Assembly (NCBI GenBank): GCA_038250235.1
Contig: JBBSCO010000021.1
Span: 1 to 44,957 of the forward strand
From: JAAUTS01 sp038250235
GTDB lineage: Bacteria; Verrucomicrobiota; Verrucomicrobiia; Methylacidiphilales; JAAUTS01
Reading direction: 5' to 3'
DNA length: 44,957 bases
Below are positions 17,894-25,651 of the stretch, one piece after another. The notes under the pieces were generated by a model that was not told where the DNA came from, searched no databases, and worked only from the letters and a program-made list of their open reading frames with translations. How positions within the stretch are numbered: position 1 is the stretch's first letter; each line of letters begins with the position of its first letter. The position numbers were made by a program, and so were the translations under genes.

Positions 17894-18823
17894 TTAATAC
17901 ACTTCCGGGATGAACATCTCCGGGGGGACTGGGCGACGCTTGTAGTCTGGATGGTGGATGCGTTCTGGCAGGACGATGGGTTCCCGCGGCACTTCCTGAA
18001 AAGGAACCTGTTGCAGCAGATGGTGAATGCAGTTAAGCCGCGCCCGTTTTTTGTCCACGGCCTGCACGATATACCATGGAGCCTCGGGAATGCTGGTGCG
18101 GTCCAGCATGATTTCCTTCATCCGTGTGTAATCCTCCCAACGACGGCGCGACTCCAGATCCATGGGGCTGAGCTTCCATTGTTTCAAGGGATCATTCACA
18201 CGGCAACTGAATCGGAATTCCTGTTCTTCGTCCGTGATGGAAAACCAGTATTTAATCAGCTGTATGCCGGAACGGATCAGCATTTTTTCAAACTCGGGCA
18301 CGCTTCGGAAAAATTCTTCATATTCTTCATCGTTGCAGAAACCCATGACCCGCTCCACTCCGGCCCGATTGTACCAGCTGCGATCAAAGAGAACCATTTC
18401 GCCAGCGGCTGGCAGGTGAGCAATATAACGTTGAAAATACCATTGGGTTTTTTCCCGGTTGTTGGGGGCGGGCAGTGCGGCCACGCGACAGACACGGGGA
18501 TTCAGGCGCTGGGTGATGCGCTTGATTGAGCCTCCCTTGCCAGCGGCATCGCGTCCTTCGAACAGAATGACAATCTTTTGGCCCGATGCCACCACCCAGT
18601 CCTGGAGCTTGACCAACTCGGCCTGCATCCGGAACAGTTCCCGGAAATAGGTCCGACGGAATTCTTTGTGAGCTTCGCGCTCCTTGTCGTTCTGTGGGCT
18701 TCTGCTTCCAGCAGGATCTTCGTCCTCCAACTCAAGCTCCAGCTCTTCATCAAAGCTGTCGGCCATTTCCCGATGGATGCGCTGGATCAGTTCCGCCGCA
18801 CTATTGGATTTCGCTTTGCTCAT
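17894..18823 (-). CDS. ppk2: Polyphosphate kinase 2 (PPK2 family)
   Basis: This 309-residue protein has the PPK2 core: Walker A FEGRDAAGKGGSIKRI, the lid/Walker B region LFDRSWYNRAGVERVMGF, and the conserved IQLIKYWFSI and KQWKLSPMD segments. PPK2 enzymes move phosphate between polyphosphate and nucleotides; a single-domain protein of this length and motif content fits the class that phosphorylates nucleoside diphosphates. The first 55 residues are acidic (FDEELELELEDEDP), probably a flexible extension. It is 22 bp downstream of the lysine-rich small protein on the same strand, so the two are likely co-transcribed. Confidence 0.95.
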   Translation of the reverse strand: MSKAKSNSAAELIQRIHREMADSFDEELELELEDEDPAGSRSPQNDKEREAHKEFRRTYFRELFRMQAELVKLQDWVVASGQKIVILFEGRDAAGKGGSIKRITQRLNPRVCRVAALPAPNNREKTQWYFQRYIAHLPAAGEMVLFDRSWYNRAGVERVMGFCNDEEYEEFFRSVPEFEKMLIRSGIQLIKYWFSITDEEQEFRFSCRVNDPLKQWKLSPMDLESRRRWEDYTRMKEIMLDRTSIPEAPWYIVQAVDKKRARLNCIHHLLQQVPFQEVPREPIVLPERIHHPDYKRRPVPPEMFIPEVY

Positions 18824-18845
18824 AATGAACAGATTACGAAATGGT

Positions 18846-19109
18846 TCAGGCCTTTTTCTTGGCGGACTTCTTTGGGCTTTTAACGGCTTTGGATTTCTTT
18901 TGTTTGGCTGCTTTGGCCGCAGCTATTTCCAGTTTGTGGAGAAAGTCATCCGCCACCTCGCCAATCAGATCTATGGAGAAGGCCGCTTTATCGTAATTGC
19001 CCTCTTTGAGATATTTCCAGGCCAGATCGGTACGGGAGTTGATCAGTTGCAGGGCCTTGGCGTAGGAGCGCTCGAGGGGTTTCGATGGTTGATACATATT
19101 GGATGACAT
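18846..19109 (-). CDS. Small protein with lysine/alanine-rich histone H1-like tail
   Basis: This protein of 87 residues has an N-terminal helical segment (SYAKALQLINSRTDLAWKYL, then DKAAFSIDLIGEVADDFLHK) and a C-terminal tail made of Ala, Lys, Ser and Pro (AAKAAKQKKSKAVKSPKKSA) like bacterial histone H1-like proteins. I chose the ATG at 19109, because the sequence upstream in the same frame is low quality and the helical domain begins just after it. The tail could bind nucleic acid or polyphosphate, which is suggestive since ppk2 follows at 22 bp. That link is inference. Confidence 0.65.
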   Translation of the reverse strand: MSSNMYQPSKPLERSYAKALQLINSRTDLAWKYLKEGNYDKAAFSIDLIGEVADDFLHKLEIAAAKAAKQKKSKAVKSPKKSAKKKA

Positions 19110-19245
19110 AGGTGAATTAAGAGGCAGGCAGGGTGAGAGGAGTAAGGCAATCAGGTGACAGTTGCACGACAAAAGTTCCGCTGGTTTCCAGGGAGATTTG
19201 TTATTACTTGAATAAACGTAAAATATATAGTATTGTTTTCTTGCT

Positions 19246-19728
19246 ATGAAAAAGTCGGAAGATTTGTCACAGGCTTTTTTACTCAAACATTTTCCGGGCC
19301 GTCATAAAATGTCCTCCTCCGTTCCTTCGGAAGTTTCCAGGCGGAATTCGGTTATTGTTGCAACGACTGCATTAATTCTGGCCATTCTTACCTCGGTTAT
19401 TCTCTACAAGCAAACTACTGCCAAGCTGGAGAAGGAACACACGATCCGTATCGTTCTGGAGCAGCGTTTGCAGGAAATGGAAAACGAAGCGGATGATCAG
19501 CGAAAAGCCAGCCGTTTTGCGGAATTGCATCTTGCAGGGTTCGTCAAAGAGCTGAAGGAATGGGAAGCGGGAGCGATCAAGGATGAAAAAATATGGCTTA
19601 ACCGGGTCATTGATAGCCTTGAAAAATCTTCCCTGAGCGCGCGGGATGAACCTAAGGCCCCACTCACCAGAGAAAAGACGCCCCCTGAAATAGCTCAAGG
19701 ATTGCCCCCCTGGAAAACAGCTGAGTAA
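19246..19728 (+). CDS. Membrane-anchored coiled-coil protein, paralogue of the next gene without its enzyme domain
   Basis: This 160-residue protein has a cytoplasmic N-terminus with LLKHFPGRHKMS, one membrane helix (about residues 36-55), an extracytoplasmic coiled coil rich in Glu, Lys and Leu, and a Pro-rich end GLPPWKTAE. The downstream gene has the same order (LLRRFPEHHRMS, membrane helix, coiled coil, TLPPWEKKTE), plus a glucosaminidase domain. The two are therefore paralogous in their shared parts, and this one lacks the enzyme. Function is unknown; it may be an envelope scaffold or a regulator of the neighbour. AT-rich DNA upstream contains TTGAAT and TATTGT 17 bp apart. Confidence 0.72.
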   Translation: MKKSEDLSQAFLLKHFPGRHKMSSSVPSEVSRRNSVIVATTALILAILTSVILYKQTTAKLEKEHTIRIVLEQRLQEMENEADDQRKASRFAELHLAGFVKELKEWEAGAIKDEKIWLNRVIDSLEKSSLSARDEPKAPLTREKTPPEIAQGLPPWKTAE

Positions 19729-19895
19729 AGCGGCTACCCTTGGAGCAGGCCTGGTCCAGTGAGGAATCAGAAAAGAGGAATGAGCGATCCCATGTCCAAA
19801 CGCGGGCACTTATTCACAGCCGTTTCGATAAACTCGTACCGCTTGGTACAAATTCTGCTTAATCTGGGATTACGGAAGGTTTGCCGGAGTTCTTG

Positions 19896-20780
19896 ATGAA
19901 ACATTCAAACAATCTGACCCAGGTACTTTTGCTGCGCCGTTTTCCGGAACATCATCGGATGTCCCGCCCGCATTTATCAACCTTCGATCTGAAAAAAATC
20001 CTGTTTTTTGTCTGTAGTGGAACCTTGATGGCGTTGCTGACAGCTGGAACCCTGATGCACTGGTCCTGGAAGGCCGTGCAGGAGGAAAAAATCGCCAGGC
20101 AACAGTCTGACGAACGATTAGAGCGCATGCACTACGAAGTCGAACGCCTCCAGCAATTGAGCCAGTACTCGGCAAACGAGCATCTCGACCTGGCGAAAAC
20201 ATTGCATGAGGTGGTGGAGAGTGGTCAGGGCGACCAGAAGCTGTTTCTCTCCCTGATGGTTCCGGAAGCCCTGCGCATCCAGATCAGCCACGGTATTCCG
20301 GCCTCGGCGACGGTGGCGATGTCGATTTATGAAAGTGCCTATGGAAGGAGCCAATTGGCGGGTGTGGCCAACAATTTTTTCGGTATCAAGGCCTTTGCCT
20401 CAGTTTGGGACGGGCCCACTGTTTACACTGCCACACGGGACAATGGACGAAAAACCAAGGCCTATTTCCGTCAGTATCCTGATATTGAAGCGGCGGTGCT
20501 GGGCTACGCCACGTTTTTAAAAAACTCGGATCGTTACGCGCAGGCATTCAAGCATCGGGATGGCCCCGGTTTTGTCGCCTCTGTTTTGAAGGCCGGCTAT
20601 TGTCCGGACGGGGATTACCATGAAAACATTCTTTCCATCATGGAGAGGCATCAATTGGCGAAATTGGATCTGCCTGTAAGAACCGTGGACGCTGGGAAGA
20701 CAGATAGAGAAGGTGACCGGAAAATTGCGGGGATTCAGACACTTCCGCCTTGGGAAAAAAAGACGGAAGCGGATTTTTGA
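19896..20780 (+). CDS. Membrane-anchored beta-N-acetylglucosaminidase (GH73-like)
   Basis: The protein is 294 residues from the ATG at 19896, which has a GGAG ribosome site 6 bp upstream; an in-frame TTG at 19881 is less likely. It has a cytoplasmic N-terminus with LLRRFPEHHRMS, a membrane helix at about residues 35-55, a coiled coil to about 110, and then a domain typical of peptidoglycan glucosaminidases: SHGIPASATVAMSIYESAYG with the likely catalytic Glu, NNFFGIKA, RQYPDIEAAVLGYATFL and DGDYHENI. Such enzymes cut glycan strands of peptidoglycan on the outer face of the membrane. The end, LPPWEKKTE, is shared with the preceding paralogue. It probably acts in cell-wall remodelling. Confidence 0.82.
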   Translation: MKHSNNLTQVLLLRRFPEHHRMSRPHLSTFDLKKILFFVCSGTLMALLTAGTLMHWSWKAVQEEKIARQQSDERLERMHYEVERLQQLSQYSANEHLDLAKTLHEVVESGQGDQKLFLSLMVPEALRIQISHGIPASATVAMSIYESAYGRSQLAGVANNFFGIKAFASVWDGPTVYTATRDNGRKTKAYFRQYPDIEAAVLGYATFLKNSDRYAQAFKHRDGPGFVASVLKAGYCPDGDYHENILSIMERHQLAKLDLPVRTVDAGKTDREGDRKIAGIQTLPPWEKKTEADF

Positions 20781-20938
20781 TTTTTGTATTTAGCATCACG
20801 GATCTCCCATCGGCCCTAGGGCTGTAGTTTCAGTGTGGTTCATTCTTTAGCGAAGTTGGATGAAACCCGGCGGCGGCAAACCGTGCCGTCCTACGATGTT
20901 CTCTATATTTAGGCATTATCACGGGAGGAGCTGTCAGG

Positions 20939-21868
20939 GTGGGCTTCTTATCCAGCGACAACAGGGTGTGTGATTTGTCGGAGAACCCGGTTTTAGTGGC
21001 AGTTGTTTTTATCCCGGAAAAGCTCATCATGCTGGAAGTGAAAGCGTGTGTATGTCAGAGCTTCCGAGGGCTTTTAATAGGGGCTGCGGTTGTGTGTATT
21101 CAGGGTTTGTTCCCACAGGGAATAGAAGCCAGGGATCTTTCCTGGAAGCTGAAGAATGTCTCCAGGCAACCAATCGAAAAAGGTCTGGATCAGGTGCAAT
21201 TTACTTCCCGGAAAAACGATACTCAAGTGAGGTTGGCCCTGGCCTGTTTCCGGGCCCCGGATTTTGAGCTGATCGTCATTGATAACGGGCGGGATCTTTC
21301 CCGTCCTCGCTATGCCTCGCTGGCACGGGCTCTCATGGATCAGGGATGTGTTGCCGGAATGAATGGCAGCTTCTTTTCAAGGGAGGAGGGAAAACCCAAG
21401 GGTCTGGTGGTGGCAGATGGGAAACTCATTAATAGCTTTGATCCGCATGCCCTGCTGGATGCCTGTCTCGTTGTCAGGGAAGGAAAGTTGTCCTTGGTGC
21501 CGATTGATACGTTCAGGCTGGATGAAAAGGTGACTCAGTTGTTGCAATCGAACCCATGGCTCGTGCACAAGGGAGTGGCTGCATCTCCTGAGGGAGAGCG
21601 CCGTTCCTTGCGCACCTTTGTGGCAACAGATGGCGAATCCGGCTGGATTCTGGGGCATGCACGCCATTGCACTTTGAGGGAACTTGCCGGGATTCTGGCT
21701 TCGGAGGATTTTCAAAAAATACATCCGGTGCAGGATGCCATCAACCTGGACGGGGGTTCCTCTTCCGGGCTGTGGATACGTGGCGTCGGGAGTTCGCCTC
21801 TTTATTGGAAAGAATCCACCACCGTGCTGAATTTTATCGGTATCCGCAGGATACCTGAACTAAAATGA
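20939..21868 (+). CDS. Secreted NAGPA-family protein (phosphodiester glycosidase domain)
   Basis: This 309-residue protein carries the NAGPA domain: VAGMNGSFFS, followed by GLVVADGKLI, and near the end INLDGGSSSGLWIRG, the paired motifs of the family. The domain was named after the human phosphodiester glycosidase that uncovers mannose-6-phosphate; bacterial members are thought to act on cell-surface sugars. The GTG at 20939 has a strong GGGAGGAG ribosome site 8 bp upstream. However, an ATG at 21029 begins MLEVKACVCQSFRGLLIG, which looks like a secretion signal, so that shorter form of 279 residues may be the real start. A remnant of the GCGGCA hairpin repeat lies upstream at 20871-20890. Confidence 0.8.
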   Translation: MGFLSSDNRVCDLSENPVLVAVVFIPEKLIMLEVKACVCQSFRGLLIGAAVVCIQGLFPQGIEARDLSWKLKNVSRQPIEKGLDQVQFTSRKNDTQVRLALACFRAPDFELIVIDNGRDLSRPRYASLARALMDQGCVAGMNGSFFSREEGKPKGLVVADGKLINSFDPHALLDACLVVREGKLSLVPIDTFRLDEKVTQLLQSNPWLVHKGVAASPEGERRSLRTFVATDGESGWILGHARHCTLRELAGILASEDFQKIHPVQDAINLDGGSSSGLWIRGVGSSPLYWKESTTVLNFIGIRRIPELK

Positions 21869-22738
21869 AATGTCGGGTGACAGGCCCTGGATCGTTGGCT
21901 TTGTAGGAAGAAGGGCCTGATAGCCTTCGCGGAAACTGGGATAGGTGGGTTGCCAGCCGAGCGCACGGAGTTTGCGATTGGAAATCCGGCGGTTGCTGTC
22001 GCCGCGTTTGCGGCTGACGGGTTCCAAGTTGAATTCTGCCGGGGGTCTGTTCAAGGTCTGTGCAATCCAAGCAAGGATGTCGCGATGTGTGGCTGGGCAA
22101 TCGTCGCTGACATTGAAAACTTCCGGGCACTTCGGATGATGTTCCAAGAGGAAGAGGGCAGCAGAAACGGCATCGTCGCGGTGAATCTGATTGAGGTAAC
22201 GATCCGGATTTCCCGGCACGGGCCCGGAGGCCTCCAGATAACGCCTGAGCATGATACCTCTGCCTTCGCCATAGATGGCACTAAGTCGGAGCACAAGGCC
22301 GCCTGCGGAAAGTGCCACCTGTTCTGCCTGGAGCAGAATGCTTCCATTTCCGCTGCCGGGTTCGGTGGGGGAGGATTCATCGACGAGGCTGCCATCGGTC
22401 TGTGAGAAAACGGAGGTGGAGCCTGTGTAAAAAAAAGTGCCGCCCGGCTTCAGAGCCCCAATGGACTGCTTCATGCCATCGACATAAATCTGTTGATAGT
22501 CTTCAGGACTGCCCCCACGGGTGGAGGGGCAATAAAAGATGGCGTCGAACTGTTGTTGATAACGGGCCCAGCTTTGCGGAGATCGGAGATCGTCGACGAT
22601 GACCTGCAGGCCTGAGGAAGAAACCTTTTGTCCCGAAGTTTCCGAAAACACCCAGCCGGTGACCTCATGGCCGCGGGATTTCAGGTTGATACCGAGAGGG
22701 AGCCCGATGTAGCCACAACCTGCGATGAGAATGTTCAT
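21860..22738 (-). CDS. NAD(P)-dependent epimerase/dehydratase-like SDR protein
   Basis: This 292-residue protein starts with a Rossmann dinucleotide-binding strand MNILIAGCGYIGLPLG. It has the extended SDR layout: FYTGSTSVFSQ, LRLSAIYGEGRG and NQIHRDDAVSAALFLLEHH, then a helical C-terminus. It resembles the YeeZ-like group of sugar-nucleotide SDRs whose substrates are mostly unknown. The ATG at 22738 was chosen because the upstream extension to 22807 does not look like protein. Its 3' end overlaps the 3' end of the NAGPA gene by 9 bp, so the two genes converge. Confidence 0.85.
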   Translation of the reverse strand: MNILIAGCGYIGLPLGINLKSRGHEVTGWVFSETSGQKVSSSGLQVIVDDLRSPQSWARYQQQFDAIFYCPSTRGGSPEDYQQIYVDGMKQSIGALKPGGTFFYTGSTSVFSQTDGSLVDESSPTEPGSGNGSILLQAEQVALSAGGLVLRLSAIYGEGRGIMLRRYLEASGPVPGNPDRYLNQIHRDDAVSAALFLLEHHPKCPEVFNVSDDCPATHRDILAWIAQTLNRPPAEFNLEPVSRKRGDSNRRISNRKLRALGWQPTYPSFREGYQALLPTKPTIQGLSPDISF

Positions 22739-22807
22739 AGAATCCGGGAAACCTTGGACTTGAAGAAGCCAGAGAAGAAGCTTAGGCTTGTTTTTCAGTT
22801 CAAGCAA

Positions 22808-22892
22808 GGGTGAGTGGCAGAGCGGTTGATTGCGGCAGTCTTGAAAACTGCTTTAGCGCAAGCTAACGGGGGTTCGAATCCCTCCTCACCCG
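22808..22892 (+). tRNA. tRNA-Ser (anticodon UGA)
   Basis: The 85-nt sequence folds as a class II tRNA. The acceptor stem is GGGTGAG / CTCACCC with discriminator G, the anticodon stem is GCAGT / ACTGC with loop CTTGAAA (anticodon TGA), there is a long variable arm, and the T arm is GGGGG-TTCGAAT-CCCTC. No CCA is encoded. It reads UCA and other UCN codons. Confidence 0.97.
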
Positions 22893-23019
22893 CATTCACG
22901 CGGGCCCCGTGACAGCGGGAGTCCTTTGTTGATTCGAGCCGGAGCCGCGTTTGCCCGTCGCGAAGTGAAGCGATACTTTTTTCTGAACCTGGTTTCAGAA
23001 GCTGAAACCGCTGAAGAAA

Positions 23020-23214
23020 TTACTCTTCATATTTTTCCGTAGCGGCGGCTAATCCCAGACCACCAAACATAATTAAAGCGCCTATGGCCAAAAGAACCCA
23101 ATAGACGGGGTAAAGAAAATGCCACAGCTCCAGTCCGAGCATAAGCACCATGAGGCCTATGAGGCCGGTGCCATTTAAAAAAATAAAGTAACCGAGAATT
23201 TCCCGCTTGGACAT
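23020..23214 (-). CDS. Small two-helix membrane protein
   Basis: This 64-residue protein is almost entirely two membrane helices (ILGYFIFLNGTGLIGLMVLM and a second from about residue 37 to 58) joined by a short Tyr/Trp-rich loop, with charged ends MSKRE and ATEKYEE. No family is recognised. Its size and hydrophobicity make it a credible small gene. Confidence 0.5.
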   Translation of the reverse strand: MSKREILGYFIFLNGTGLIGLMVLMLGLELWHFLYPVYWVLLAIGALIMFGGLGLAAATEKYEE

Positions 23215-23315
23215 GGGATTAGTTTTAAGTTTTAGTTTTGAAATTTCAAGGAGGAAGTTGTGGAGAACTATGTGAAAAGATTGCCGAGGCGCACTGCTGC
23301 CTCTACATTCCCGCG

Positions 23316-23780
23316 ATGTCCTTTCAGCAACAGATCAACGCCGCCATCGGGTATTTCAACCTGGGGATGACCGATGATGCCTTGGCGGAGCTGGAAAACA
23401 TGCAGGGAGCGGAAGCCATGCGGCCTGAAACCATTGCACTGAAAGTATCCATTCAGATGCGGAAAGGTCTCTGGGAGAAAGCTTTGGATGGTGCAGAACT
23501 TTTGTGTGCGCTGCTGCCTGATCACCCTTCCCCCTATCTCGATGCGGCCTTCTGTCTACATGAGATGAACCGAACGGAAGATGCGCGGTGTAAATTGCTC
23601 TCAGGCCCGGCGCAATTGAAAAGCAATTCGCTCTTTTATTACAACATGGCCTGTTACGAGACCCAACTCAATCATTTGGAGACTGCCCGTAAATACCTGG
23701 ATCAGGCGCTCAGCATGAACAAGGATCTTCAGGAGAGCTGGGAATCCGACCCGGACCTGGCTGCCCTCAAGTTGCCCTGA
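23316..23780 (+). CDS. Tetratricopeptide repeat protein
   Basis: From the ATG at 23316 the protein has 154 residues made of helical pairs with TPR spacing: AAIGYFNLGMTDDALAELEN, then KGLWEKALDGAELLCALLPDHP, AAFCLHEMNRTEDARCKLL, and finally FYYNMACYETQLNHLETARK followed by YLDQALSMNKDLQE. TPR arrays mediate protein-protein contacts. A TTG start at 23238 is possible but its extra residues look unstructured. The dtd gene begins 12 bp after the stop, so the two are probably co-transcribed. Confidence 0.8.
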   Translation: MSFQQQINAAIGYFNLGMTDDALAELENMQGAEAMRPETIALKVSIQMRKGLWEKALDGAELLCALLPDHPSPYLDAAFCLHEMNRTEDARCKLLSGPAQLKSNSLFYYNMACYETQLNHLETARKYLDQALSMNKDLQESWESDPDLAALKLP

Positions 23781-23791
23781 TCAGAATACAG

Positions 23792-24244
23792 ATGCGTGCC
23801 GTCCTTCAACGTGTCCGGAAGGCTGCAGTGCATATCGACGGACAGAGCCATGCGTCGATCGGAAGAGGGCTGCTTGTTTTTCTTGGCATTCAGGCAGCGG
23901 ACACGGGCGACGACCTTTCCTGGCTGGCTTCCAAAATCGTCCGGCAACGGATCTTTGAAGATGCGGAAGGGAAGATGAATCTCTCCCTGCCGGAGATCCA
24001 AGGCGAAGCCCTGGTCATCAGCCAGTTCACCCTGCATGCCTCCACCCAGAAAGGAACCCGGCCTTCGTTTCATCGTGCGGAAAAACCGGAACGGGCCCGG
24101 GAATTGTATGATTGCTTCGTCCGCGAGTTTGCAAAAATCTCCGGTGTCCCGGTCAAATCGGGAATTTTCGCTGCCGACATGCAGGTGGAATTGATCAATG
24201 ACGGACCGGTCACCCTGATTTTGGATTCAAGAATGAAAGAATAA
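23792..24244 (+). CDS. dtd: D-aminoacyl-tRNA deacylase
   Basis: This 150-residue protein is a full-length DTD. It starts MRAVLQRVRKAAVHIDG, has the catalytic loop SQFTLHASTQKGTRPSF and the second active-site segment NDGPVTLILDS. The enzyme hydrolyses D-amino acids wrongly attached to tRNA and so protects translation. It follows the TPR gene at 12 bp. Confidence 0.96.
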   Translation: MRAVLQRVRKAAVHIDGQSHASIGRGLLVFLGIQAADTGDDLSWLASKIVRQRIFEDAEGKMNLSLPEIQGEALVISQFTLHASTQKGTRPSFHRAEKPERARELYDCFVREFAKISGVPVKSGIFAADMQVELINDGPVTLILDSRMKE

Positions 24245-24324
24245 TCAAGCAGGGCGTTCCATCCCCGTGTGACTTGAAAAACAATCGCTGTGCTCCCTCT
24301 CTCGCGTGTGGTAAAGATCCCTTC

Positions 24325-24747
24325 ATGAGCACCAACACCAAGCTGCCCGGCTGCGGGTTTCATCATATCGCCATCCGCGCCTTTGACTTCGACAAATCCC
24401 TCGCATTTTACACGGAGGCCTTCGGGTTCCGCGTCAAAATTGGCTGGGGCGAAAAACCGGATCGTGCCGTGATGCTGGACACGGGCGATGGCAACTATCT
24501 TGAAATATTCGAAGGCAAAACCACGGAGGGCCACAAGCCGGAAGGCGCGGTCATTCATTTTGCCCTGCGGGTGAAAAGCTGCGACCAGGCGATGGACGTG
24601 GCCAGGGCCGCCGGTGCGGTTGTTACGATGGAACCCAAGAACGTGGACATCCCGAGTTATCCCAGCGGCCCGACACCGGTGCGTATTGCCTTCGTCAAGG
24701 GACCGGATGGCGAGCACATCGAGTTTTTTGAAAATGCGCTGACCTGA
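24325..24747 (+). CDS. VOC (glyoxalase/dioxygenase) superfamily protein
   Basis: This 140-residue protein has the two beta-alpha-beta-beta-beta units of the vicinal oxygen chelate fold: FHHIAIRAFDFDKSLAFYTE with the first metal His, NYLEIFEG with a Glu, VIHFALRV with a second His, and PDGEHIEFFE with a second Glu. This gives the H-E-H-E set typical of metal-dependent members. The substrate cannot be assigned. The ATG at 24325 was preferred over 24274 because the fold starts just after it. Confidence 0.82.
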   Translation: MSTNTKLPGCGFHHIAIRAFDFDKSLAFYTEAFGFRVKIGWGEKPDRAVMLDTGDGNYLEIFEGKTTEGHKPEGAVIHFALRVKSCDQAMDVARAAGAVVTMEPKNVDIPSYPSGPTPVRIAFVKGPDGEHIEFFENALT

Positions 24748-24798
24748 TTGATTAGAAAGAACGCAAAAGTCCCCGCACGAAAGTTGCTGATTCCTTGT

Positions 24799-25470
24799 TC
24801 AAAAAAAGCGGCAGGGCTTTTCCAGAGCTGCTTCCAGCTTTTGGAGGTAAAGCTCCCTTGGAATGGGAAAGGCACCGAGGCTCTGCGTGTGCGGCGTTAC
24901 CATCTGGGTGTCGAAAAGTATGAAGCCCTGATTCCTCAAGTGCTCAATCAAATGGGCCAGGGCCATTTTGGATCCATCGCTGATTCTTGAAAACATCGAC
25001 TCGCCTGCGAAAAATCCTCCCAAGGAAACTCCATAAGCCCCACCTACCAGAACATCATTATCCCAACATTCCACGCTGTGCGCGTATCCGGCTTCATGCA
25101 TGCGGATGTAAGCTTCTTCCAACTCGGGCTCGATCCAGGTATCTTCCCGGCCGGGAGACGGTTCGGCACAACTGGCAATCACTTCTGGAAAAGCTTCATC
25201 GAAGCTGAAGCGATACCGGCCCTGTCGTCTTTTACGTTGGACCCGTTTCGAAAGATGAAACTGCTCCAGATCGAGAATGCCCCGGGGATCCGGTGACCAC
25301 CAAGTGATGGGAGTGGCTGACCAGGGAAAGATTCCGTTGCGGTAAGCTTCCAAAAGACGCGGAACTGCGAGATCGCCGCCCAAAGCCACAAGACCGTCGG
25401 CCTGGGCTTTTCGCGGATCCGGAAAGCGCAGGGAAGGACCCAGAACCGGGATTTTTGGGCGCAGATTCAC
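24799..25470 (-). CDS. aat: Leucyl/phenylalanyl-tRNA--protein transferase
   Basis: This 223-residue protein has the Aat signatures: GLVALGGDLAVPRLLEAYRN, then GIFPWSATPITWWSPDPRGI, AYIRMHEAGYAHSVE, GGAYGVSLGGFFAGESMFSR and a final FDTQMVTPHTQSLGA. It transfers Leu or Phe from tRNA to proteins with N-terminal Lys or Arg, marking them for ClpS/ClpAP degradation by the N-end rule. ClpS and ClpA are not encoded here. It is divergent from the helicase gene. Confidence 0.96.
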   Translation of the reverse strand: MNLRPKIPVLGPSLRFPDPRKAQADGLVALGGDLAVPRLLEAYRNGIFPWSATPITWWSPDPRGILDLEQFHLSKRVQRKRRQGRYRFSFDEAFPEVIASCAEPSPGREDTWIEPELEEAYIRMHEAGYAHSVECWDNDVLVGGAYGVSLGGFFAGESMFSRISDGSKMALAHLIEHLRNQGFILFDTQMVTPHTQSLGAFPIPRELYLQKLEAALEKPCRFF

Positions 25471-25651
25471 TCCCCTTTAAAGCATAAGAACAGGTGCTTT
25501 GTAGAGCTCTTTTACGATCCCTCGCGGTAGTCCGCTAAACGATCGCATCAACGATTGACGGGAGGATGATTGGACCAGGGGTTCCTGGTGGTTGCTCATA
25601 TTTTCTCAACCGGCCTTTGACAAGCTCCTGCGGAAACCTAGCCTCGCGATT

